From: Methanobrevibacter_A sp964547125
GTDB lineage: Archaea; Methanobacteriota; Methanobacteria; Methanobacteriales; Methanobacteriaceae
Length of the DNA: 15,087 nt
NCBI GenBank assembly: GCA_964547125.1
Contig: CAZJLS010000043.1
Location: 1-15,087, forward strand
Direction: 5' to 3'
A program made the translations under genes and the position numbers. Shown one piece after another: positions 1 through 5,193 of the stretch. The notes under the pieces were generated by a model. The model had not been told where the DNA came from, did no database searches, and worked only from the letters and a program-made list of their open reading frames with translations. Position 1 is the first letter of the stretch. Each line of letters begins with the position of its first letter.

Positions 1-444
1 GCCTTTAACCGTTTTATATAAAACATCATTTATCCACAAAGGCAAAGAATCTTTACTTTCAATAAAAATTCTAAAATCATTTAAAGAAAGATTATTAAAA
101 TAATTTTCAATTTCGGCTAAACTATCAGTATAATTATCTTCAGCCAAACTAATATCAATTAAAGGTTTTAAAATAGAATGTTTGGAACAAAAATCTAATG
201 AAGGTTGAATTTTAGATAAATAATTATCTTTTATCTCTTCTTTCCAATATTTAACTTGTTTTTCTCTAATTTCTGGGTTTAAGTTAAGATAGTTTAGTCT
301 TTCCCAGTCAAAGCCCTTTGAGTATCTTCTAAGTAAATTATCCACATATTGAGGAATAGGCTCATCACTTTCAACAAAAAACTTAACAATATCTGTATCT
401 AGATTGTTTAAATATTCAATTGTTTCCCTAATTAAATTTAACAT
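1..444 (-). CDS. Internally repeated protein of unknown function (3' end outside window)
   Basis: The frame is open from an ATG at 444 to the window edge, giving 148 residues with no stop, so the C-terminus is missing. A GGGGGA ribosome binding site sits 7 bases before the ATG and supports this start. The protein is acidic and probably helical. Residues 10-44 and 114-148 align without gaps: both contain an NNL, then F-x-E-S, a Pro six or seven residues later, and end in KG. The protein therefore seems to be built from a unit of about 104 residues. I do not recognise the family. It is the last gene I can see of the leftward run that starts at 3806, but a 135-base spacer with a palindrome (469-482) precedes it, so it may have its own promoter. 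The reading frame is certain; the function is unknown. Confidence 0.8.
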   Translation of the reverse strand, partial: MLNLIRETIEYLNNLDTDIVKFFVESDEPIPQYVDNLLRRYSKGFDWERLNYLNLNPEIREKQVKYWKEEIKDNYLSKIQPSLDFCSKHSILKPLIDISLAEDNYTDSLAEIENYFNNLSLNDFRIFIESKDSLPLWINDVLYKTVKG

Positions 445-579
445 TGAATTTTTCCCCCTTTAATTTTTCTGTGCATGTACAGTTTTTGAATATTTTAATA
501 AGTGTTAGATTATGATATTCTATATTATCACCCCATTTTAATAATAGACTTATTTTAGTATTCTCTTATTTAAAAATAT
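445..579. other. Spacer between 580-891 and 1-444 genes
   Basis: This AT-rich spacer holds no gene. On the minus strand it contains a good GGGGTGAT ribosome-binding-like sequence near 533-540 that is not followed by any usable start codon, and then the palindrome at 469-482. It may hold a promoter for the last gene or be the remnant of a lost small gene. Confidence 0.4.
469..482. promoter_or_regulatory. Palindrome upstream of the 1-444 gene
   Basis: CTGTGCATGTACAG is a 14-base palindrome with a single symmetric mismatch pair (arms CTGT, centre CATG, arms ACAG). It lies about 25 bases upstream of the ATG at 444. Its left half, TGTGCATG, recurs at 3900-3905 and its flank in the regulatory spacer before the 3806 gene. 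It could be an operator for a dimeric regulator. No binding protein can be named. Confidence 0.35.
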
Positions 580-891
580 TTATATTAACTCTTTTATTTC
601 TTCTAAAAAATTGTTTATTTCCTTTAAAATATCTTTATTTGATGTTAAATCAATATAAACCGTGAATATTTGTGTTTCAATATTAAAATCTGCATTATAT
701 TTATCTAAGATTTCCTTAAATTCTGGATTTTTAGAATTATTTTTGTTGAAGTTTATATCTTCATCTATTAATATTTTAAGTATTTCAACATTTTCTAAAA
801 TTAGATTTGGATAATAATCTTCTATTTCTTCTTTTTCTAGGACATTTACATTTTGTCCATTTGTTTGTTTGAGTATTAGGAAATTAGCCAT
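580..891 (-). CDS. Small hypothetical protein, 103 aa
   Basis: A complete frame of 103 residues from ATG 891. The start overlaps the end of the upstream gene by 8 bases (ATGGCTAA), which suggests translational coupling to 884-1087. The protein is acidic, with no cysteines, no signal peptide and no membrane segment. It has a beta-like N-terminus (NFLILKQTNGQNVNVLE), a second beta-like stretch around QIFTVYIDL (about residues 74-82), and a helical C-terminus ending in EEIKELI. No family is recognised. The overlap and shared strand make it a real gene and part of the leftward operon; its role is unknown. Confidence 0.75.
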   Translation of the reverse strand: MANFLILKQTNGQNVNVLEKEEIEDYYPNLILENVEILKILIDEDINFNKNNSKNPEFKEILDKYNADFNIETQIFTVYIDLTSNKDILKEINNFLEEIKELI

Positions 892-1087
892 GCTTTTTTA
901 AGTTTTTTTCATATAATTCTCTTTGTTTTTCTAAATATAATGCTTTTTCTTCTTCAAGATCTTTTATAATATGCATTATGTATTCTATTTCAGAAAAAGA
1001 ATCTGATTGTTCACAGTATTCCTGTAATATTTCGATTATTTTATCGTATCTATCTTCTCTTATTGTTGATGTTACCCAACGTCCCAT
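884..1087 (-). CDS. Short orphan-family protein, 67 aa (relative of the 13022-14242 pair)
   Basis: ATG at 1087 is preceded by GGGTGAT, a strong methanogen ribosome binding site with about 4 bases of spacing. The protein is a charged helix. Its core (YDKIIEILQE, an acidic stretch, then EIE, then a long Glu/Lys-rich helix ending YEKNLKK) matches the N-terminal part of the proteins at 13748-14242 (YHKIIEILQE, EIEDRV, EELEEE) and more weakly 13022-13507. It lacks their C-terminal half with the IHLFPxWN and LLEKYDLP motifs. It is thus either a truncated copy or a stand-alone version of the N-terminal domain. The gene downstream overlaps it by 8 bases. Function unknown; I infer a helical interaction domain. 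Confidence 0.75.
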   Translation of the reverse strand: MGRWVTSTIREDRYDKIIEILQEYCEQSDSFSEIEYIMHIIKDLEEEKALYLEKQRELYEKNLKKHG

Positions 1088-1105
1088 TATATCACCCTAA
1101 TTTTT

Positions 1106-1504
1106 TTAGTGTTCTGTGATTTTAAAGATTTCTAGTGCATTTTCTTTATCACTTGTAGTATAGTATGTTTGGTTTTCTCTAAATGTTTCGTATGGATTGT
1201 TTGATTTTGTAGAGTATTCTGTTAGTTTTTTTATACTATGAATTTGCACATAATCTTCAATAAACTCTTGTAGATTTATCTTATCTTTTTTATCATACCT
1301 ATTTAATATCCAATCCAAATCAGATCTTTTAAGTATTTTTCCTGAACTTAATGCAATATAATGTCTTATGAATCTTCTTTTTTCACGTCTTGTTAGGTTA
1401 TTTTTCTCCATATCTTCTTTAAGCTCTTGTAGTATTATTAATCTTTGTCTTTTTATTATGTCTGTTTCTGTTATGTTTTCTGTTATTTTTATAAGATTTT
1501 TCAT
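1106..1504 (-). CDS. Basic helical hypothetical protein, 132 aa
   Basis: I place the start at ATG 1504 because it overlaps the upstream stop as ATGA and has a GGTGGA ribosome binding site 8 bases before it. The frame stays open to 1561, but that extension lies inside the upstream gene and encodes an unlike, aromatic-rich sequence. The protein begins MKNLIKITENITETDIIK, has a strongly basic middle (LTRREKRRFIRHYIAL), a short KRSDLDWILNRYDKKDKINL segment and a polar C-terminus. There is no membrane segment and no cysteine pair. I do not recognise a family. The basic centre might bind nucleic acid, but this is a guess. It is translationally coupled to the zinc-ribbon protein before it. Confidence 0.72.
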   Translation of the reverse strand: MKNLIKITENITETDIIKRQRLIILQELKEDMEKNNLTRREKRRFIRHYIALSSGKILKRSDLDWILNRYDKKDKINLQEFIEDYVQIHSIKKLTEYSTKSNNPYETFRENQTYYTTSDKENALEIFKITEH

Positions 1505-1878
1505 CTGAGTAATCCACCGCCAACGACTATTGCTATAATTGTAGGAAGTACCAGTAAACAAAATACAACTATAATTATGATTATTTCTTCTTTTTTTGCA
1601 CTTATTTTTCCTTTGAGTGTTGTTGCATTTTTATATCTTATATTATCTGCTGCAGATGACAAAGGAGCATATTTCAGTATTTCTTCATCTGTTAAAAGTC
1701 CTGTATTTGGATCATTTGCTTTTGTCTCTACAAGTCTTCTTATTTCTTTTTCTTTTAGTTCTTCTTCTAGTGTTAAGTGTCCTTTATTTTTAGATGAGTA
1801 ATTACTTCCACATGCAACACAGAATAATCTACCATTTTCTTCTTTGAAGTTTTTACTTCCACAATTTTCACACTGCAT
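1501..1878 (-). CDS. Zinc-ribbon protein with C-terminal membrane anchor, 125 aa
   Basis: The N-terminus is a rubredoxin-like zinc ribbon with Cys3, Cys6, Cys20 and Cys23 (CENCGS and CVACGS knuckles). A charged helix rich in Glu and Lys follows (about residues 35-55), then a polar linker. One long hydrophobic segment at about residues 98-121 is very rich in Ile and Val and leaves only four residues after it. This is the layout of a tail-anchored protein whose zinc ribbon faces the cytoplasm. The start at 1878 has a GTGAT-like ribosome binding site about 5 bases away, inside the 3' end of the upstream gene. The stop overlaps the next start as ATGA. Such zinc-ribbon membrane proteins are abundant in Methanobacteriales; their roles are largely unknown. 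Confidence 0.82.
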   Translation of the reverse strand: MQCENCGSKNFKEENGRLFCVACGSNYSSKNKGHLTLEEELKEKEIRRLVETKANDPNTGLLTDEEILKYAPLSSAADNIRYKNATTLKGKISAKKEEIIIIIVVFCLLVLPTIIAIVVGGGLLR

Positions 1879-1884
1879 AACTAA

Positions 1885-2961
1885 TCACATATCACAATAA
1901 TAATTTGATGAATAGCCTTCATCTTGTAGTTTTTTTACTAATTTATCTAATTCTGGTTTGAAAAATCTTTTAAAAATTCTTGTATTTCCAAAATATTTAA
2001 CAAAAATTGGGCTTAAAATATAATAAGTTTTAATAAATAATCTTCCAGTAAATGTTTTAGCTAATTTATAATCTCTGTATCTTCGAAGTGTCCACACTTC
2101 AGGACAATCATAAGAACCATAAATACTAGTTGCAATATAACAACCATTTTTCTCTTCCACATCTTTTATTTTTTGTTTTATCGGAGGATTATAATTAGAA
2201 TCATATTCCTTTACTTTATTTATGTATGTATCTAAATCACCAATATCAAATAATAATTTAGATGTTAATAATTCATGTTTAGATATTCCAAATTTCCAAG
2301 ATCCAATTGCTAAATCTTTATATTTTTCACCAAATATATCTAATAATTTATCTCCGAAAGAATAAAAAATATTAATTAAATTAATTTTACTTTCACGAGC
2401 CAAATTAAATTGAATATCCCAAGAATCCATATTTACTGACGAAACATTTATAGAGTTATAAAATATATTATCTAACTCTTGAAAATCATCATATACTTCT
2501 TTTAAAAATTTTTCTTCATTAATATCTGCATTATCTTTAATTAAATCAAATAATAAGGACATTCCTTGTAATAATGCATTTGATGACTTTTCAAATTTTT
2601 TAATATAATCAGCTACCGAGTTATAACTATTATCTTCTTTATAAGAAACAAAAAATTTAGAATCCTGTAATGCTTTAAAATATAATACATTAAAATTTGT
2701 TTCTAGATTATTTGGGTCTTTTATTAGAATCATCTCATAATATTTCAATGAATCAGCAAAATTTTCAGATTTTTTATATCTTCTTGCAAGTTCATATAAA
2801 TTTTCTAAATCTTCTGAATAATCTATTTTTACTGTTCCTTCAAACATTATCTTTTTTGCTTCTTCTTTAGAATATTTAGTATTGCACACTTGACAAACAA
2901 AAAGACCATCCTGTTTTATTACATTATTACTACCACACATTTCGCATGTTAATTCTTTCAT
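1885..2961 (-). CDS. Zinc-ribbon, TPR-like protein with CFI-box C-terminus, 358 aa
   Basis: The start is ATG 2961 with GGGGAT about 5 bases upstream. Residues 6-26 form a zinc ribbon (Cys6, Cys9, Cys23, Cys26). Residues about 50-95 look like a tetratricopeptide pair (LYELARRYKKSENFADSLKY, ILIKDPNN). A long helical middle follows. From residue 274 the sequence CYIATSIYGS, then CPEVWTLRRYRDY, then YYILSPIFVKYFG matches the CFI-box C-terminal domain, whose hallmark is CFIATAxYG followed by P-E-V-x-x-L-R-x-[FY]-R-D. The function of that domain is not established. The first 50 residues are nearly identical to those of the neighbouring gene at 2985-3806, so the two are tandem duplicates. I infer an adaptor or stress-type role only loosely. 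Confidence 0.85.
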   Translation of the reverse strand: MKELTCEMCGSNNVIKQDGLFVCQVCNTKYSKEEAKKIMFEGTVKIDYSEDLENLYELARRYKKSENFADSLKYYEMILIKDPNNLETNFNVLYFKALQDSKFFVSYKEDNSYNSVADYIKKFEKSSNALLQGMSLLFDLIKDNADINEEKFLKEVYDDFQELDNIFYNSINVSSVNMDSWDIQFNLARESKINLINIFYSFGDKLLDIFGEKYKDLAIGSWKFGISKHELLTSKLLFDIGDLDTYINKVKEYDSNYNPPIKQKIKDVEEKNGCYIATSIYGSYDCPEVWTLRRYRDYKLAKTFTGRLFIKTYYILSPIFVKYFGNTRIFKRFFKPELDKLVKKLQDEGYSSNYYCDM

Positions 2962-2984
2962 AATATCCCCTTAAAATTGTATGA

Positions 2985-3806
2985 TTAAATATTTTGTAGT
3001 AACATATTTGGAATTTCATAATCTGGTTCGAACTGTTTTATATTATTTGCAACTGCATTTATTAAGTTGAATATTTCTATTTTATTTCCTATTTCAATTA
3101 TTTTTCCATATTCAAATACTAATTTTTTCCAAATGTCTGTTGTATATTTACTGAATGTATCATCAAAGTTTGAAATAAGAATATTAGCAAATGTGTTGTA
3201 AAAACTTATTATTCTTCTTTTACAGTTATAATAGGGTACATCTGATTTATTTGAAAATACTCCATTTGCTCTTTGATGCAATATATCTAGATTGTTAGAG
3301 AATTTTTCAAAAATTGACATAGTATACTCAAATATTTCTTGGATGGCTTCTTGTTGTTTTTCTGGCGAATAATCTTTTATAAAATTTAAAACCATTTCTA
3401 GTATTTCAATTAATCTGTTAATTTTATTAGATAAATAGTTAGCTTTATTCACCATATAATGAGTTATAGCCTCTTTTGTTTGTAATGAATGAGCATTTAA
3501 ACCTAAATTTGATGGTAAAAGATAATATACTGGATAAAAATTAGCTTCCCAACTATTAGGGTCTTTTAATAAAATCTGATTGTAATATTCACACATTTCC
3601 CCATATTTGTTGTTATCTCTTGCTCTTCTAGCTAATGTGTATAAGTTGTTTAATTCGTCCGAATGATCTATTTTTACTGTTCCTTCAAACATTATCTTTT
3701 TTGCTTCTTCAACTGAGTATTTTGTGTTACATATTTGGCAAACAAATAGTCCCTCTTGTTTTATTACATTATTACTCCCACACATTTCGCATGTTAATTC
3801 TTTCAT
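2985..3806 (-). CDS. Zinc-ribbon, TPR-like paralogue lacking the CFI-box, 273 aa
   Basis: This is the first gene of the left operon. ATG 3806 has AAGGA about 8 bases upstream. The zinc ribbon (Cys6, Cys9, Cys23, Cys26) and the following KKIMFEGTVKID segment are almost the same as in 1885-2961, followed by the same TPR-like pattern (LYTLARRARDNNKYGEMCEY, ILLKDPNS). After about residue 100 the two proteins diverge, although both end this part with a similar N-x-I-K-x-[FY]-[ED] plus P-x-I/N-P pattern. This copy stops at LLQNI exactly where its neighbour begins the CFI-box. It seems to be a duplicate that lost, or never gained, that domain. The TATA-like box and palindrome at 3876-3902 probably drive it. 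Confidence 0.85.
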   Translation of the reverse strand: MKELTCEMCGSNNVIKQEGLFVCQICNTKYSVEEAKKIMFEGTVKIDHSDELNNLYTLARRARDNNKYGEMCEYYNQILLKDPNSWEANFYPVYYLLPSNLGLNAHSLQTKEAITHYMVNKANYLSNKINRLIEILEMVLNFIKDYSPEKQQEAIQEIFEYTMSIFEKFSNNLDILHQRANGVFSNKSDVPYYNCKRRIISFYNTFANILISNFDDTFSKYTTDIWKKLVFEYGKIIEIGNKIEIFNLINAVANNIKQFEPDYEIPNMLLQNI

Positions 3807-3875
3807 AATTATATTCCTTCTTTTATACTCTTTGTACTATGTTATATTTTTTCTTTAATTTATTATTTATGAAAA

Positions 3876-3902
3876 ATGTTATACATTTATACACACGGTG
3901 TG
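3876..3902 (-). promoter_or_regulatory. TATA-like promoter with upstream palindrome for the left operon
   Basis: On the minus strand a GTATAAATGTATAA box lies about 75-90 bases before the ATG at 3806. Just upstream of it, 3892-3902 reads CACACGGTGTG on the plus strand, a perfect palindrome with a one-base centre. A palindrome against a TATA box is a usual position for an archaeal operator, where bound protein blocks or aids TBP/TFB. Promoter activity is inferred. Confidence 0.4.
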
Positions 3903-3946
3903 CATGATTTTTGCAAAATCTCTTCCTGTATATTTTTTCTAAAAAT

Positions 3947-3978
3947 TTTTATACATTTATACGTATTGTGTGTATAAA
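3947..3978 (-). repeat. Second copy of the TATA-palindrome motif
   Basis: The minus strand repeats the 14-base GTATAAATGTATAA of the first copy, here preceded by ATACACACAATAC instead of the CACACCGTGTG palindrome. Copies start about 70 bases apart. It could be a second promoter or a second binding site for the same regulator. Transcripts from it would pass a tiny frame at 3905-3879 (MHTVCINV), which I consider unlikely to be a gene. Confidence 0.4.
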
Positions 3979-4017
3979 ATTTTTCTGAATATGAAGATAG
4001 AGTCTTTCAGATTTTTT

Positions 4018-4035
4018 TATACACAATACGTATTT
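4018..4035 (+). repeat. Inverted copy of the ATACACAATACGTAT motif
   Basis: TATACACAATACGTAT on the plus strand is the same motif as in the second copy (3959-3976), but in the opposite orientation and two bases shorter. Together they form a long inverted repeat of about 16 bases per arm, spaced by about 40 bases. In plus orientation it is followed by a GGGAGGAG sequence, so a divergent plus-strand transcript is possible. Confidence 0.4.
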
Positions 4036-4107
4036 TATTGTAGGGAGGAGTGTTGAAGACAACATTGTGTTTTAAATTCTAATAAAAGGAGGACAAATTT
4101 TTAAAAG

Positions 4108-4115
4108 AAAAAAAA
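4108..4115 (-). terminator. T-run terminator after the 4158-4487 gene
   Basis: Eight consecutive T residues on the minus strand, about 45 bases past the stop of the AP2-like gene and upstream of the regulatory motifs. Archaeal termination relies mainly on such T-tracts. There is no strong hairpin. Confidence 0.4.
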
Positions 4116-4157
4116 CTATTACTTTTACTTGTAATTAAGACCTGTGGGAAGTTTTTT

Positions 4158-4487
4158 TTAGCTACATATTATCTCCTCCCATTGCCAGTTGTGTTCTATT
4201 AGTTCGTTTCTGGTTTTTATTGCATTATTTAATGTTGTGTATGTTCCGAAGTGTTTTAGTATTCCGTTTTGTTTTTTTCTTATGTCATATCTGTTTTCTC
4301 CATTTTTTATTTTTCGGATGTTTATGTTTTTTAGTTTGTTTTTTGGTTTTTGCCAGTTATTTTTTATTAGTTCGTCTCTTGTTTTTATTGCATCTTTTAG
4401 AGTGTTGTATGTTCCAAAGTAGAATAGTTTTGTTTTTATTCTTTTTGTTATGATGTATTTGTTTTTTTGTTTGTGGATGTGTTTCAT
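4158..4487 (-). CDS. Two-repeat AP2-like small DNA-binding protein, 109 aa
   Basis: ATG 4487 lies 5 bases after the stop of the methyltransferase gene, with AAGGA about 9 bases before it. The protein is two copies of one unit, residues about 10-45 and 66-101. Each has a beta-like strand with basic residues (KYIITKRIKTK; RYDIRKKQNGI), then FGTYNTL/FGTYTTL, a helix starting with DAIKTRDEL/NAIKTRNEL, and a closing NNW/HNW. This is the AP2-like pattern (three strands, G-x-[FY]-x-[ST]-x-x-x-A, then a helix) found in small archaeal and phage DNA-binding proteins and in integrase arm domains. I infer sequence-specific DNA binding. It is a paralogue of 6648-7058 and the last gene of the central module. 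Confidence 0.8.
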   Translation of the reverse strand: MKHIHKQKNKYIITKRIKTKLFYFGTYNTLKDAIKTRDELIKNNWQKPKNKLKNINIRKIKNGENRYDIRKKQNGILKHFGTYTTLNNAIKTRNELIEHNWQWEEIICS

Positions 4488-4492
4488 TTTTT

Positions 4493-5083
4493 TTAGTCCT
4501 TGTGGTTGGGTATCCAGTTTATTGTGGTTTTTCCATGGTGTTTTTTATCCCAGATCATCCATGTGTAGCATACTGCTGATTGTTTTTTTGTTCTGTCGTC
4601 GTTTCTATAGCATGGGATTCTTTTTACGAAGATGTTTACTGTTTTTGGAGGGTATTTGCTGAAGATTTCTTCGTATCTTTGTATTGATTCTAAGAATTGT
4701 ATTTTTAGAAACATTGCGACTTTTTCTTGTGTTAGTTTGTATGCTTGTTTTATGAATTCTGTTACATGGGTGTATGGTGGGTTTGTTATTATGTCTCCTT
4801 GGAATTTTTTTGTGGTTTTTAGGAAATCTTGTGTTGTGCTTTCTGGACATCCTCTGTTTGTGATGTCTGTTGCTTTTACGTTGTATCCTTTTTTTCTAAG
4901 TTCTGATACTATGTTTCCGTTTCCACATGCTGGTTCCCATATGTTTTTGTTGAATTTTTCTATTTTTAGTAGGTATTTTACTGCTTGTGGTTCTGTAGTG
5001 TAGAAGTCTTTTTCTACTCTTTGCTTGGGTTTGTTATGATTTACTCCAAGTGATGCGAATACATTTGAATTTTTTGTTTGAAT
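4493..5083 (-). CDS. N6-adenine DNA methyltransferase without a canonical start codon
   Basis: The open frame from 5086 to the stop at 4493 encodes about 196 residues typical of phage-type adenine methyltransferases. It begins ASLGVNHN, then a KDFYTTEPQAV segment, motif I EPACGNG (4936-4916; S-adenosylmethionine binding) and motif IV NPPY (4783-4772; target base). The motif order I then IV fits the gamma class. The frame opens after TAA at 5089 and has no ATG, GTG or TTG before Met at 4714, which lies after motif IV. A strong AGGAGG (5107-5112) stands upstream, but no start follows at proper distance. A 12-base direct repeat (5064-5075 and 5077-5088) lies in between. ATT at 5083 is only a nominal start. 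Either initiation is unusual or the 5' end is damaged. It could protect or mark the element's DNA. Confidence 0.7.
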   Translation of the reverse strand: MQTKNSNVFASLGVNHNKPKQRVEKDFYTTEPQAVKYLLKIEKFNKNIWEPACGNGNIVSELRKKGYNVKATDITNRGCPESTTQDFLKTTKKFQGDIITNPPYTHVTEFIKQAYKLTQEKVAMFLKIQFLESIQRYEEIFSKYPPKTVNIFVKRIPCYRNDDRTKKQSAVCYTWMIWDKKHHGKTTINWIPNHKD

Positions 5084-5088
5084 TTTTT
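5064..5088. repeat. Tandem 13-base repeat at the methyltransferase 5' end
   Basis: TTTGAATTTTTT occurs at 5064-5075 and again at 5077-5088 with one G between. A 13-base duplication shifts the frame and sits exactly where the methyltransferase start codon should be, so it may be the lesion that removed it. Confidence 0.5.
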
Positions 5089-5193
5089 ATGTTTCTTTTT
5101 TTGTTGCCTCCTGTGGAGTTTTTAGAAAAAATTTTTATTCATTTTTTTCTATGTTTCTTTTTTTGTTTTATGTGTTAGTAAAAGCGGCTTTTT

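Larger units (their letters stand above)
3807..4157. other. Regulatory spacer with three related motifs
   Basis: The 351-base spacer has no supported gene. Its left half holds three related TATA/palindrome motifs (3876-3902, 3947-3978, 4018-4035). Its right half has two plus-strand Shine-Dalgarno-like sequences, GGGAGGAG near 4043-4050 and AGGAGGA near 4087-4093. The first leads only into a ten-codon frame that stops at 4082, the second into nothing. An eight-T run at 4108-4115 on the minus strand probably ends transcription of the module to the right. Confidence 0.5.

Noticed and set aside
1505..1561. Longer start for the 1106-1504 gene
   Set aside because: The extension overlaps the end of the zinc-ribbon membrane gene; the ATGA overlap and GGTGGA site favour 1504.
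1445..1801. Plus-strand hydrophobic frame opposite the zinc-ribbon membrane gene
   Set aside because: It is the antisense image of a Lys/Ile/Glu-rich coding region and has no ribosome binding site.
3879..3905. Eight-codon frame MHTVCINV between the two promoter-like motifs
   Set aside because: It is formed by the palindrome and TATA motif themselves and has no ribosome binding site at a proper distance.
4493..4714. Short methyltransferase starting at the first ATG in frame
   Set aside because: That start lies after motifs I and IV, so the product would lack the cofactor and target-base sites; clear homologous coding extends to about 5065.
4605..5003. Open frames on both strands over the adenine methyltransferase
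   Set aside because: They have low-complexity composition and no motif, whereas the chosen frame carries EPACGNG and NPPY.
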